From the NCBI GenBank assembly GCA_023213395.1, contig CM041465.1:33115741-33179740 (forward strand): a stretch of 64,000 nt of DNA. Reading direction: 5' to 3'. Each line of letters opens with the position of its first letter. The stretch's first letter is position 1. The stretch comes from Cycas panzhihuaensis. Taxonomy: Eukaryota > Cycadophyta. The notes under the pieces were generated by a model that was not told the DNA's origin, made no database searches, and saw only the letters and a list, made by a program, of their open reading frames with translations. Position numbers and translations under genes: made by a program. Below, one piece after another: positions 11,642-23,509 of this stretch.

Positions 11642-12563
11642 CAAAGATAGATTAAAATGGATGTAATACAAGTGGGACTAACAAAGAATAATAATGAATG
11701 AATGTGGTGAGTGAAATATAAGTAATAAACACAATAAGAATTAAGTATACATAAGTATTAGGAAAAATGTAGGTGGAAGAATAGCCAAACTTTAAATTAT
11801 GAGAAAGATCATATACATATTTATACAACATCTCACTACATGTAAGAACCCTTAAAGGTCAACCATTATGTGTTGTTGCACTTTTAAAGTGATATATATC
11901 TTATGGTGACTATAAATATAAAATACAAATAATATATAAAAGTGTGAATAGGGTTGAAATATAATTGGATATTGCATCTAATAGTTATGAGACCAAGATC
12001 ATGAAATCCACTACTACCCTCGTCTACTCTAAGATATAACTTAGGTCCTATTTAGGTTCCCAATAGGTCCTAGCACTTATAAGTTCCCTAATGTAGAACA
12101 AGATGACTTAGTTGATCATATATCATTAGCCAATAAACCTGCATCTTAAGGTCTTTATATGGACTATTAAGACTCCAACTTCTTGATAAATCATGGAGTG
12201 TCTATGTTTATTCCTCCCTCTCCTATTCTATATTCTTATAAGTAGCCACCTAATTCAGTTGTTTCAATCCATAGTTGCTCATACATCATTGTATAACAAT
12301 CAAAGGAATGCATACCTTCTCTTCACACCTCATCTTTGGTTCCTAATCTAGGAGATTATACCCAAGCATATCATATTGAGTCACCTCTTGTTCAACAATC
12401 TTCACACCTACTAGAGACCTCTTAATTAGGCTTTTATTAGGGATTTATGATTGCCTACCTCACAGTAAGTAAGTGGCTTATTATTCACATACTTCTATCC
12501 ATCTACTATTAGTTGATCTTAGCATGTTAATTGTGTTAGAATTTATAATTATAACTCTAATAT

Positions 12564-13030
12564 TGTAATAGAAATTAGAGCATAATATAGCAAAATTATA
12601 ATATATAGATACAATGACTGGATTAACTTATGAAATCTATCCACATGTAAAGATAAATATAATAGAAATAGAAACATGTATAATAAATATCAAGAGCATT
12701 CACCATAAGAGAGAAAATAAGATTTATATGTGAAAAACTCAATGTAGGAAAAACCACAAGAGAAGCTAGAGTTTGGAGCTTCTCTTTATAATCATAATGA
12801 ATACGTCTCCTTTTTTAAGATCTCAAGTGGTGCGTGTATATATTTATATTAATGTTTATCTCATGAGTAGCTTATCATGTTCCTTAAGTCATGACATCAT
12901 CAAATAACATTTTTGTGTGGATATCTATGCATCTCATATATCTCAATATATGTGGTGAGTGCATTTATATATATGTCACATTACATCAATATTAAACATT
13001 ACACATGTGATTAAATCATATATTCTAGCA
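12564..13030 (-). repeat. 3' LTR (left) of the non-coding shell element
   Basis: 467 bp, TG...CA, followed by the pyrimidine-rich TTCCCCTTTAAT (the polypurine tract on the minus strand). Contains the block TGTG(G)AAAAACC...GGAGCTTCTC also present in the right LTR. Confidence 0.9.
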
Positions 13031-13978
13031 TTCCCCTTTAATGTTTAATGTCTTCAAATACATGTTTAATCTTCAAGTGTTCATGCCTTGGTCTTTAACT
13101 TGTATGCTAGATCCTATAACCTATATTTGTAATCTATATATTGTATCACTTATAACCTGTAATCTATCATCCATGTACTTATCTCATACAAGCATTAATC
13201 TATATCAACCTATATATAATAAGCATATAGTTATCTATGATTATTAGTGACTCACTATAAATAACCAACCTATAAATATCAATTATCATCATCAATTAAC
13301 ATTATCATATATGAAGTGTTATCTTAAAGATATTCATATCTTCACCTATATATTTGTTGCTAATCATCATTAACCATTTATCGAATTAACAAATTAACAA
13401 ATTAATTTTTGAATCCATATAAAGTAATAACCATCTACTGAAATACATGAGTTCCAACCTCTGAAATTGCTTGTTCTCTAGTTAATTATTTTAAATGCAT
13501 AGTTCATTAGCTTTCAAAATTGCTCATACAAGATTAGTATAGTCTCACCTTTTGCATACAAGTTAGAACAAGACAATTAAGTGTGCTGTGTAAGAGTAGC
13601 TTATGAAACCTTCGCTTGCCTCTTATGAACAAGATTTATTTTGTATGCTTCCTTACCTGCACACTTTAGTAGTTTTTTTTTAATCCATTTTTCAACAATA
13701 TCATATCAATATATCAAACATCCAATAATAACTAACTTTAAGAATAAATCAAACTACTTGGCCAAGACAAATTAGATGTAACAAGGTAGAATTAACAATG
13801 TATTTCCATTCCTCTTGTCATACATGCTAGTTAGAGTTCTCACTAATAAACATGAATAAAATGTTATCTTTCATCATCTTCCAACTAGGAAACCTTAATA
13901 GCTAAATATGAGCTAAATAACATCAATAACTAATTTGGTATGTTAATCAAACAATCACATGAGACTTTTTCTTATCTT
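13031..13978 (-). other. interior of the shell element, left part
   Basis: No coding sequence. The first 350 bp after the LTR (TTTAATGTTTAAT, then ACCTATAACCTGTAATCTATCAT-like phrases) match the same position in the element at 38569-40702, which supports a common family. The plus-strand copia element inserted at 13979-13983. Confidence 0.75.
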
Positions 13979-13983
13979 ATTAA

Positions 13984-14372
13984 TGGTAAAACATTGTAAT
14001 ATCAACTTCATTTTATATAAATGTATGTTTCCTTTGTACATATTGTAATGTTAAGGTTACCATTGTTGTAATTTAATGTTATTGTATAAATTAGTCGGGT
14101 CTGCCTCATTTGCCATATAGTTGACCTATTGTATCTCTCAAAATATTAGCAGGTTGCCTATAAATTAAGCCTCGCACTATAATATTATATATATTGTTGA
14201 TGTTAATACAGAAGCTCTGCCAAAATAGAGCCCTACGTAGTTATAAATTCACCAGTACTTTATTCATTTGAGTTATTCTTATATATTGCACTAATTTCAT
14301 TGCATAGTTCTATTATTTTGCTTGATATATTGATCAGAGCATATGATCTCCTAGATCCTGAAGTGTTTAACA
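13984..14372 (+). repeat. 5' LTR of copia 13984-34715
   Basis: 389 bp, starts TGGTAAAACATTG and ends GTTTAACA. A TATA box (TATAAA, 14159-14164) sits in a position fit for the element promoter and is conserved in the 3' LTR (34507-34512). Confidence 0.95.
14159..14164 (+). promoter_or_regulatory. LTR TATA box
   Basis: GCCTATAAATTAAGCC in both LTRs of this element. Position about 175 bp into the 389-bp LTR fits the U3/R junction of copia LTRs. The promoter role is inferred, not shown. Confidence 0.55.
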
Positions 14373-14384
14373 TGGTATCAGAAC
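14373..14384 (+). other. primer binding site (initiator Met tRNA type)
   Basis: TGGTATCAGAAC immediately after the LTR end CA; one base differs from the usual TGGTATCAGAGC. Confidence 0.92.
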
Positions 14385-14640
14385 CTTTGATTTAGTGTTT
14401 TATTGGTGCAATATTAATAAACAAAGGCTCGTTCCTTCATAACAACACCCCATTTACTCACAATTCCTCATTTTTCTTTCATAAATTTATGTATTTTATA
14501 GTATTGACATGAAGTGGAGTAGTTTTTAGTAGATATCAACCTCTTACAGTAGATTCCAAGCTCGTTTGCAAATATACAAGGTTTGGTTCCAATTTGTTGA
14601 GGAATAATAGAAGAAAAAAAGAATGTTTCTACATCGTACC

Positions 14641-15013
14641 AATTCGAGAACATGAAATTATATATAAATATTCGCATACGCTGGATCTTTAACCATACAC
14701 AATAAGGAATAAATAGAAACACAAAAAATAGGTACACAGTACACAGTATATACATGGGAAACCCTTTAGGGAAAAAACCCACTATAAAAAGGATCATTTA
14801 TGGATTACTTGATTATTGCATAATGGATTGATATAATGATCTTGGATGTTGAATACATAAGGCCTTAAGGCATTTATATTCTCCCAAGAGGTGTCACTCG
14901 ATTAGGGTTGTGACCCATCGAATAAGTCGTACATTTTGGCTTTGTACCTTTTTACTTAATTAAATCACATTAACATTAAGTAAATGGCTTAATAATTAAC
15001 CGTCATATTAACA
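14641..15013 (-). repeat. 3' LTR (left) of copia 14641-27953
   Basis: 373 bp with no length difference from its partner. Shared landmarks: GGGAAACCCTT, CCAAGAGGTGTCACTCGATTA and GTGACCCATC. Confidence 0.95.
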
Positions 15014-15022
15014 TCCCCCCTT
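15014..15022 (-). other. polypurine tract of copia 14641-27953
   Basis: TCCCCCCTT on the plus strand (AAGGGGGGA on the minus), directly inside the left LTR. Confidence 0.85.
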
Positions 15023-15149
15023 AATGTGAATGTGGGGAACCTACAACGTGCAGTAGTTGAGTTATCATGAATGTTGGGACTATCATGTAGCTTCTTTATC
15101 CTTGTCGATACATCCCCCCTCAAGGATAACATTGGTGAGTCATAATCTA

Positions 15150-16991
15150 GTATGCATCTTCGTGAATTGATCTTCAGTGAGTGGCTTGGTGACATGCCTG
15201 TAAATTGTAATTCACTTAGACAATAGTCGACCTGCAGCTTTCTTGACTTGATATGTTCACGAATGTAATGGTGCTAAATCTTGATATGCTTCGTATGCGC
15301 ATGAAACTCTAGATTCTTTGACAGGTGAATGCTACTCTGATTATCAACAAAGAGAATTAGATGTCCATTGGAAACACTAAGAAATTCTAAGAGACCTTAC
15401 AATCATACTGCTTCCTTTGCACCAACACTGGGTTCTTGATATTCTACTTTTGTAGAAGATAATGCCACTATCTGCTACTTATTTGACTACCACGAAATAA
15501 ATCCATTACCAATACTAAATAGGTATCCAGTAGTAAACTTCTAATTGTTGGAATCTCCTCCCTAATTAGTATCCTATAGCCATGCAACCTGATCTTCTCA
15601 CATCTATGGTATTCAAGACCAAGATTGATTGTCCCCTTCAGATATTTCAGAATCTACTTTGCTACCACCAAATGAGGCTCCTGAGAATTCCGCATGTAGT
15701 AGGAAACCAATCCAACAACGTATGTGATATCTGACCTAGTATAAGTCAAACAGATCAGACTCTATACCAACTGGTGATACTTAGTGTCATCTACAGAAGG
15801 TTGGGCCATGGCCTTCTATAACCTTACGCCTTTTACACATGGTGTTGCAATAAGTTTGCAGTGCTGCATTCTAAATCTCTCCAGTAAGTTCTTCACATAC
15901 TGCAATTGCAACAACACGATCTTCTCTTCCATCTACTTGATCTAAATGCTCAAGAAATAGTAAAGTTCTCCAAGATCCATCATGTCAAATGAAGCTCCCA
16001 ATTTGGATTTGACTTTGGTTATAGCCTTACCATGATGACCGCTGATGATTAGATCATCCACATACACCACACAAGCAACTATGGAGGTCCCTCTTCTTTT
16101 CACATATAGGTTTGGGTCGAGTTCTGAAATTTCAAAACCTTCAGCTTTCAAATTAGCATCCATCTTCTCATACCAAGCATGGGGTACTTATTTCAGGCCA
16201 TAGATTGACTTCTTCATACAACAAACAAGATGCTCCTAGCCATCCTTAACAAATCCCAGAGGCTGCGACATGTATATCTCCTCCTTTAGATCCCCATTAA
16301 GGAATGTGGACTTAACATCCATCTGGTGTAACTCCCAATCTAATGCAGTTGCTAAGGAAATGAGTAAGCAAAATATTATCATTCTAAAGACTAGTGTAAA
16401 CGTCTCCTCATAGTCAATTCCTTCTTTCTGCTTGAATCCCTACGCAACAAGTCTGACCTTGTACTTGTCCATCTCTCCATCAGAGCGAAAATTTGTCTTA
16501 TAGATCCACTTGCATCCTACAAGGTTCTTCGACAGAGGGAGTGGAACCAAATCCCACATATTGTTCTTTATCAAAGAACCATACTCTTCCTCCATTGCAG
16601 CTCTCCATCGTGAATCTCCTTTTGCTTCAGTAAATGAGTCAGGATCACTAGAGTCATTAGTATCTACCAATAAAGTTTGACTAGCATGCTAACTTCTAGT
16701 TCGTCTATCATTAGTTAGGGCTTACATTGCCACACGAGAATCTTTAATAATTTTCCTTGCCCATAAAGGTATAGAAGGACCCATTGCTAGAGGTACTTCA
16801 ACTCGCGGCAGCTCCTCACTATTACTCATCCCACTTGGTCCTGCTTCCCCAGGTGCTACAACAACTAGCTCATCGTCCTCTTTGCTTGAAGAATCTGGGA
16901 ATGAGAGAAGGGGAGGGTAAAAAGGTTCCTTTGATGATCTTTTAGTATGATACATCGATGACTCATCAAATTTAACATCCTGACTAACCAC
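15150..16991 (-). pseudogene. copia RT and RNase H (broken)
   Basis: Starts with an integrase-RT linker (16722-16991, acidic and Ser-rich). RT follows: RWRAAMEEEYGSLIKNNMWD and LVGCKWIYKTNFRSDGEMDK (about 16440-16640), LHQMDVKSTFLNGDLKEEIYM (about 16265-16335), then an intact catalytic VYVDDLIISG (16040-16068). RNase H runs to about 15200 with LSSTKVEYQEP, LFVDNQSSIHLSKN and TKHIKI. Stops and at least two frame changes. Of the copia RTs in the window, this one keeps the catalytic YVDD and an open frame of 73 codons around it (15942-16163). Confidence 0.93.
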
Positions 16992-17049
16992 AATCTTTTT
17001 CCCCTATGGATCCCATAGTTTGTAGGCTTTGTTCTCTATGTAATACCCC

Positions 17050-18235
17050 ACGAATATGCACTTTAGACTTTTCTAATTTAACTTCTTTCAAGTATCATCT
17101 AGGATGTGGGCGTATGCAATATACATAAAGATTCTTAAATGGCTAATGGTAGGCTTCCACCGGTCCATTTCTCTTTGGGGATCATGCTGCGAACTGCCTA
17201 AGTGGGTACCCTGTTCAAAATATAAACAGCAGTCGCCATAACTTCTGCTCAAAACTTTGGTGGTAGGTTTTTAGAGTGCACTATACACCTCGCCATTTCC
17301 ATCATGGTATGGTTCTTTCTTTCAGCAACTCCATTATGTTATGGGGTATATCGAACCATAAACTTTCGCTTTATACCATGGTTGTGGCAGAACTGATTGA
17401 ACGTATGATTGTCATACTCCTTGCCATTATCACTTCATAAAGATTTTATTTTGTAATAACATTCATTTTCAACCATTGCTTTCTATTCACGGAAGCGATC
17501 AAATACGTTTAACTTGTTCTTGAGAAAATAAACCCAGGCATTTCTAGTGTAATCATCCACAAACACAAGTGTATATTAGGCTCCTGATATCAAAGGATTT
17601 GGGAGTGGTCTGATAATATTTGAGTACACAAGCTCCAGCTTATCCTTGGCTCTCCAGGCATTATCCTAAGCAAAAGGATAGTGGTGATGCTTGCCATACA
17701 TATACCCTTCGTATATACCATCTGAGTAGGAAACCGGCGGTAATCCTTCCACCATCTTCAATCTCTTTAGTAGTGAAATACTCCTGTAATTAAGGTGCCC
17801 AAGGCAATTGTGCCACAATTTACTTTCATCATCTATGCTGGCAACAAAGGCATAGGACTTCTTCTGAGATTGAAATTTCTCAAACACCCAAAAGTTATCC
17901 CTGACTTTCCCAGTAGCTGTGACAGCAAAGTTCTATTTTGGGTCCTTTATCAAGCACTTATCATTATAGAGCTCCACTTTCATACCTTGTTTATAGATCT
18001 CCTGAGTAGACAGAAGGTTCAATTGCATCTTGGGTACATAATATACCCCGAAAAACTTGATTCCTACAATGGAAACTTCACCGATACCATCTATCGGCAA
18101 TGCGCGAGCATCTCCAAGAACGATCTCAACACTACTTTGATTTTCATTCAACATATCAAAGTTTTACCTTTAGTAAGAGATGTGCTTCTGCACTCTAAAA
18201 TCTAGAACCCAATAGTCTCTCTAATTTGACTCGAC
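17050..18235 (-). pseudogene. copia protease and integrase (broken)
   Basis: The protease site near 18200-18215 reads WVLDFRVQKHIS, where the usual Asp-Ser-Gly is Asp-Phe-Arg. Downstream is LPIDGIGEVSIVGIKFFGVY with PKMQLNLLSTQEI, the typical post-protease block. Pre-integrase: KLWHNCLGHLNYRSISLLKRL (about 17755-17820). The integrase core keeps FVDDYTRNAWVYFL (about 17525-17570), SDNGKEYDNHTF (about 17405-17440) and VAERKNHTMMEMAR (about 17290-17335), so the D, D, E residues are present although frame and stops break the protein. Confidence 0.92.
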
Positions 18236-19075
18236 TGACAAGGTTTGCGCTCGAATGTAATCAACAGTAACACTCTTTCCTTTATCATCATGGTTACCTT
18301 TGCGCCTATCATAATGCTTGAACCAACAGTTCCTTTCGCAGTGACCATTCTTCTTGCAATAATTACACTTTCCATTAAACTTCTTCTTGTCTTGAGATCT
18401 TTCTCGAGACCTTTGTGTGAACTTCTTCTCCTTAACGGCCCCCTTCCTCTGAGTTTTCATGGCTAGGGCCTAACTTAATGAAGATCCACTAAGCAATCTA
18501 TGATGTTTTAGCTTGGCATCCTCTGCTAGAATTAGGTTTTTAAGCCCATCAAAAGTTTCTACCTCCATCACTTCATCTCTACCATAAATGCTCTAGAATG
18601 TGGCGAATGCAGCTGGCGACTTTGGCATTATTATTATGAATAAAAGCACATCATCGATCAAGTTTTGCTTCAATTCTTCTAACTTGTTCCTCAAGTTGGT
18701 TATTTTATTTAGGTAGGAGCTAATATTATTCTCATCTTCAACTCATGAATTGAGTAGTTCCAACATAAGTGCAAGACACCTATTAGTCTTCTTCTTCTCA
18801 AAAGTATCATACAACTTCATCCAAATCTTGGCTGGTTCATCCAAATTGTGACCTAGTGCTCTCTGGTCCAGCATCAGTAAGAGTTTCAGTAATCTAATAG
18901 CCATAAACTACTTTTCTTTAAGTTTAATATACTCTTTATGGTTAAGTGGAACTGAAATAAGTTTCGCCTTAGTGATTCCCCAGAGTTGGTTCACCATCAA
19001 TATAAAATCCATATTGGCCTTCCATTCCCTAAAATTATTACCGTTAAAGATAACCTTAGACATGAGCCTCTCCAT
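18221..19075 (-). pseudogene. copia gag (broken), zinc knuckle intact
   Basis: I place the start at the ATG at 19075: MERLMSKVIFNGNNFREWKA, the usual N-terminus of a copia gag (substrate-like W near position 18). It continues with LTYLNKITNLRNKLEEL-like sequence and, in an open run at 18221-18460, a basic region and the nucleocapsid CNYCKKNGHCERNC, a perfect CX2CX4HX4C knuckle. A few stops interrupt the N-terminal half. Confidence 0.92.
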
Positions 19076-20521
19076 CTCAAACAATGGGCTATAATATGAA
19101 TCACACGATACCAGACAATCATATTAAGGATAGAAATGCACCCATGTGTCCTCCTTTAGTCTAAGAGCGATCCTCGAAGGCTTTAAAACACTCACTGTAC
19201 TCATAGATGCGGGTCATCGACTACTTCAATCTCCAAAAAATAAACCACAAACAACTTTAAATAGAGCCAAAAGAGCATAAAGGCACGCGAGATGGTACTC
19301 AAGGTATAAGGTCAACTCCACAAGGTGAAGGTGCACAGTCTCCAAGTCAGAAAATCACAAGAAAATGCCTCGATCCATGTTGAAAAGGGCTCACGAGGGG
19401 TCCAAATATATACAAAGCACTTTACTATGTAATATCACATGAAATAACAATAGTAAAAGGTCACTTTATAAGATTGTATTAAAAGGGGAATATGCCAAAA
19501 GGTATATTTCTAAGTAATATGGCCTTTTAACAACACTCCGGTGGCTTTTCACTTAACGCACATGGTAAAATATCTAACAAACATGTGCTTAAATATATCT
19601 AACATAGTCTAAGGTTTAGACTATGAAAGATAACGTCTATTGACATCTAAACGATGTCTACACAACCGTAAATCTCCATGGAGGTCCCCATCGACTAGGG
19701 CACTATGCACAGACCTGTACTCTAGCAAAACAAACCAACGACTAAGGATCTAGGTTTGCATAGTGCCCAGCCACCTCCAAACAAGCTTGTACAACCTCTA
19801 AATAGGCTAGTACAAGGCTAGTCAGCACTTAGATGTGCCTAGCCAATAGTTGAAGTATACAGGCAATCCCCAATTACAGTTCTCTACTTAAAATTGGTGC
19901 AAACAAGCCTTAGTGAGAGAAATAACTAGCCCATCTACACTGTTAAGATGCCAGCCAACTTTTACACAACAGTTGCAAGCTTAAATCAATTGGATGGTTG
20001 TCCAATTATAGGTTTATACTCATACAAAGTCACCAACATTTGAACACCAGCTTATTCTGCATCTAATATTAGTATTTACTGCTATTTGTGTAATCTACCA
20101 TAATCTTAAGGGCAGAAAACTAGTAGACTAAGGCTCTAATCTCTCCCTCAGATAGGAACTATGATATTGATAGTAAAAGAATGCTTGATTTTATCAGTGC
20201 TTTGCTGAGAAAGAAAATCCACTTACATGTAACATGCTTAGCTATCTTTATAGTCACTGAATCACCATCGATGTGTGCTCTACTAGCTTGAATCTTTGTA
20301 ATAGATCTTTAGCTGACTTTGAATGACCCATAACGAGCCAACTCCAACTACAACTATGATCTTCATGCCTGAATTTGACTCCAATAAACCTTATGCTCTG
20401 TTGAATAGTGATCTTCACTACTTCAACCACCACTAATATACTGTGTATACTTATGCACATTACTAAGGTTGATGGACCCTCAAGATTTAACTTGGGTTAG
20501 ACGGTGTTACCTAGAAACCAA
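19076..20521 (-). other. copia leader, left part
   Basis: No coding region recognised between gag and the gypsy insertion point; together with 27523-27568 it forms a leader of about 1.5 kb. Confidence 0.6.
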
Positions 20522-20526
20522 CGATC

Positions 20527-21672
20527 TGGTCCATTTTTTAGATCTTTAAAAGGTGTAACCACAACTGCAACTAAATGATCGACTAGTCTATAAGTATAAT
20601 GAACTGTAGCCACGAAATTTGTAGGCGCAACCCTGCTGACTGCAGGTGCAATTGTGCTAACAAAGACGCAACCTTGCTGACTGAGACGCAACCCTGTTGA
20701 CGGAGACGGAATCCTGTTGACTAAGACGCAACCTTGTAGACTATAGGCACAAACCTGCTGACTGCAGGTGCAACCCTGCTGACTGAGGTGCAACCGCATT
20801 ATTGCACCCTGCCGATCAACCGCATTGCAGGTGCAACTCTGCGAATGGCAAAAAATGGAAAATAGAAATTTAGAAAACGGCAGTGATTTTGGCAAGGGAA
20901 ATGAAGTCCGTTTCACACTGAATTTTAGGAGAATCTCCTATCATGTGTCCTCTACATGATTAAAGAGGAAAGCCTCTTAATTACACATATTTAAGTGGGA
21001 TTTCGTTAACTGTTTAGAATCCATTAAAGAACGAAAAAATGGAAAACCTGTTACAAAAGAAACACGTATTATAGGGTTTTTAAATAGTAAGATCTCTACA
21101 CAGAGGATGGAAGAGAGGGAGAAGTGAGGATGCCAGTAGACATAGATGCAGTACGAGGAGCGAGATTCAAGGAAAGTTCGTCAAAAATTACTTTCCAGAA
21201 AAGAGAGAACAACCCTAAAAACGTAAAATCTGCGCAAGAAAGAAAATGAAACAGAAGTGCATAAGGGCGACAGAGCAATGCCCAAATCCATTCGTGGGGA
21301 TAGTAAAGGAGCCCAAGAAAGTGAAGTTGAAGCCGAGGGAGGAAAATAGTAGCCACAGTAGTCCAAGAAAGAGACGCCGGCAGAATTCTTCTCCAACAAA
21401 AGGATTCTTTTGGTTATCGACAACCAAAAGTCCATGCAAACTTCAGTGACAGTGGTTCTAGAGAACGTGCAGCAACCCAAAAAATGCCCAGCACTCAGTT
21501 CTTCTCTCCCAATTTATTATAGTAGTCCTTCGCATACTCAATAGAGCACAAACAGAAGGAATTTTGTAAGAGAATTTAAAATATCTTCAAATTAATGTAA
21601 TATTATTGTAAATTTGTTCTGGATTTGTTTCGATTGGATTAAGTCTTTACTTTTCCATTCAAATTCGGATCA
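20527..21672 (+). repeat. 5' LTR of gypsy 20527-27517
   Basis: 1146 bp, starts TGGTCC and ends GGATCA. Contains a 20-21 bp minisatellite (20625-20791). Short minus-strand open frames in this LTR (20497-20916, 21096-21480) are not genes. Confidence 0.95.
20625..20791. repeat. 20-21 bp minisatellite inside the 5' LTR
   Basis: Eight tandem units around the core CGCAACCCTGCTGACTGAGA. The same array with eight units lies in the 3' LTR at 26511-26680, so it was in the element before insertion. Units differ by one to five bases. Confidence 0.93.
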
Positions 21673-21678
21673 ATATTT

Positions 21679-21690
21679 TGGTATTAGAGC
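21679..21690 (+). other. primer binding site of the gypsy element
   Basis: TGGTATTAGAGC, six bases after the LTR end; initiator-Met type with one difference from TGGTATCAGAGC. Confidence 0.85.
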
Positions 21691-21858
21691 TAGTTTTCTA
21701 GAAATCCTTGGGAACGTAGGGATTTTTAAAGAGAAAAGAAAAGAAAAAACCTCTTGCTTTCATTATGAAAAAATTTTATGAAAACTAGATTTTAGTATTT
21801 GTTGACCGACGAACCTTTAACTAAACCACTTGAGAAATAACGTAGATAGCGAAGGAAG

Positions 21859-22826
21859 ATGGCTAAGCTGGAATAGAAGATGGAGGAAAGGTTCATGAAG
21901 ATGGAGCAAAACCTTGACAAACTAACCCAACTTGTGGCGTGACTAGTCTCTCAACAAGTTGCAACTTCTTCTTCAACAGCCAGAGGCATAAAGAAGGAAG
22001 AAGATGAACCAATGAAAGAGGAAATAAATGAAGAGATGGTAGAAGACCAACAAGAAGAGGAAGAAGATGGCAATCCAGTGGTAATAACACATCCATTCAA
22101 GGTAGAGGCAAAACTTGAACTGCCCATCTATGATGGAACTTTAGATGCCGAAAAGTTAGATGGTTGATTGGACCAACTAGAAACATATTTCTCTATTTGT
22201 GGGTATAAAATCCAACAGAAAATTACTTTTACTAGGTTAAAATTGTCTAAGCATATATTAGTTTGGTGGAATACATATCTTAAATCCCATAATGTAAATG
22301 AAATTACTTGGCAACAATTTAAAATCCTCATAACGAAGAAATTATATCCTATTGGGTATGAAGAGTAACAGAGGATTAAATGGCAATATTACCGACAGAA
22401 AAGAGGCCAAAATGTCCAAGACTACACAATAGAATTTCAAAAGCAAGCTGTTGTATTGGGCATCTTTTTACTGGGTAAAGACATCATGCTAAAGTATATT
22501 GGAGGGTTGCACCAGCATATTCAGCAAGAACTTCAACTGTTTGAAGTTAAATCACTCGATGAAGCTAGTGAGAAGGCGATTGCCATAGAAAAGAGGAACA
22601 AGAAGGTTTATGCTAAGAAGAAAAGGTTTGCACCTCAAGAAGGTAGAAACAAACCTGCCCAAGGAAAGAGGTTTCCAGGTAAAGTTGCACAATAACCCAT
22701 TGGGGGTTTTAGCAAAAAGAAACAAGCTAATACCATCCAAATCAAAGTCACTTGTACTCATTGCAAGCGAGCAGGTTACAGCATAGAAGATTGTTGGTTC
22801 TTACACCCAGAAAAATGACCTAAGAA
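21859..22826 (+). pseudogene. gypsy gag (broken), capsid and zinc knuckle
   Basis: I place the start at the ATG at 21859 (MAKLE, then a stop). Acidic coiled-coil-like N-terminus (about 21900-22080, rich in Glu and Lys), then the retrotransposon gag domain: LELPIYDGTLDAEKLDG, ITWQQFKILITKKLYP, GQNVQDYTIEFQKQAV and LGKDIMLKYIGGLHQHIQ (22110-22530). Basic linker, then CTHCKRAGYSIEDC (about 22752-22793), a CX2CX4HX4C knuckle with His changed to Tyr. Stops at 21874, 21940 and 22165, among others, where Gln, Arg or Trp would fit. Confidence 0.93.
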
Positions 22827-22875
22827 CAAGGGAAAAGGTAAAGCTAGAACTGAAGGTAAATCTTTACTTAACTCT

Positions 22876-23490
22876 ATGAGTGATGAAGATGTTTGTGGCA
22901 TTGAAGGAGCCAATGAGAAGTTGTTGCTCGTGGCTAATGCGAAGCCTAAAAATAACCATCAACAAGTTAATCCAGAGATTAGAGAGGAGCTCTTCATAGT
23001 AAGAATCCAAGTGAAGCAAAGTATGGTTGATGCCATCTTTGTTGGAGGAAGCCAAAAGAATTTAATCTCATAAGCATTGGTGAAGAAACTGGGATTAAAA
23101 ATGCATGCACATCCAAAACCATATCCTCTTGGATGGATGCAAAAAGAATTCAGAGTTACAGGTTACTCACCAATATAAGTTTAAATTTGTAATATTTAAA
23201 AAGTTTATTGATGAAGTTGAATGTGAGGTAGTCCCTTTGGATGTTTGTCAAGTCGTGTTTGGTGGCCCATATCTCTATGATAAAGATGGAGTTCATCATA
23301 GGAAGATGAGAAAGATTCGACTCATCAAGGACAGGAAATCATATCTTATCAATACATCAAAGCCACAAAAGAAGATCTCTCTCATATCTTCCCAACAAGC
23401 AAAAAGATTGATTAATACTTGTAGGAAGTTTGTGCTGCTGATGATAAAGCAAAAGGTGGAAGAAAAAGAGCAAGTAGAATCCTCAATATA
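22876..23490 (+). pseudogene. gypsy protease region (broken)
   Basis: Follows gag after one stop. The site VDAIFVGGSQKNLIS (23026-23073) aligns with the aspartic protease D-S-G-S of gypsy elements, but the catalytic Asp-Ser-Gly reads Val-Gly-Gly. The downstream part continues with LKMHAHPKPYPLGW and CEVVPLDVCQVVFGGPYLYD. Confidence 0.88.
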
Positions 23491-23509
23491 GGCACTAGAT
23501 AGGAAACAA

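Larger units (their letters stand above)
10517..12558. other. AT-rich region without genes
   Basis: Continuation of the DNA broken at 2968. It holds two microsatellite blocks, two primer-site-like motifs (11597-11641) and otherwise no recognisable coding sequence. The end part (12000-12563) reads as ordinary non-coding DNA with a TATA-like ATTCTTATAAGTAG near 12230; it could be an LTR of the gypsy element resuming at 37172, but I find no matching partner. Confidence 0.5.

Noticed and set aside
12559-12563. Exact target duplication for the shell element
   Set aside because: AATAT and AATTA match at only three of five positions, so I do not claim an intact duplication, although the LTR pair itself is clear.
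20625-20791. CRISPR-like array of short repeats
   Set aside because: Units are contiguous without unique spacers and lie inside a plant LTR; this is a minisatellite.
20497-20916. 139-codon minus-strand frame with repeated LSQQGC phrases
   Set aside because: Translation of the LTR minisatellite; the homologous stretch at 26387-26647 shows the same artefact.
21096-21480. Overlapping open frames of 74 to 99 codons on both strands of the gypsy LTR
   Set aside because: They lie inside the LTR, overlap each other in several frames, and are not kept open in the partner LTR.
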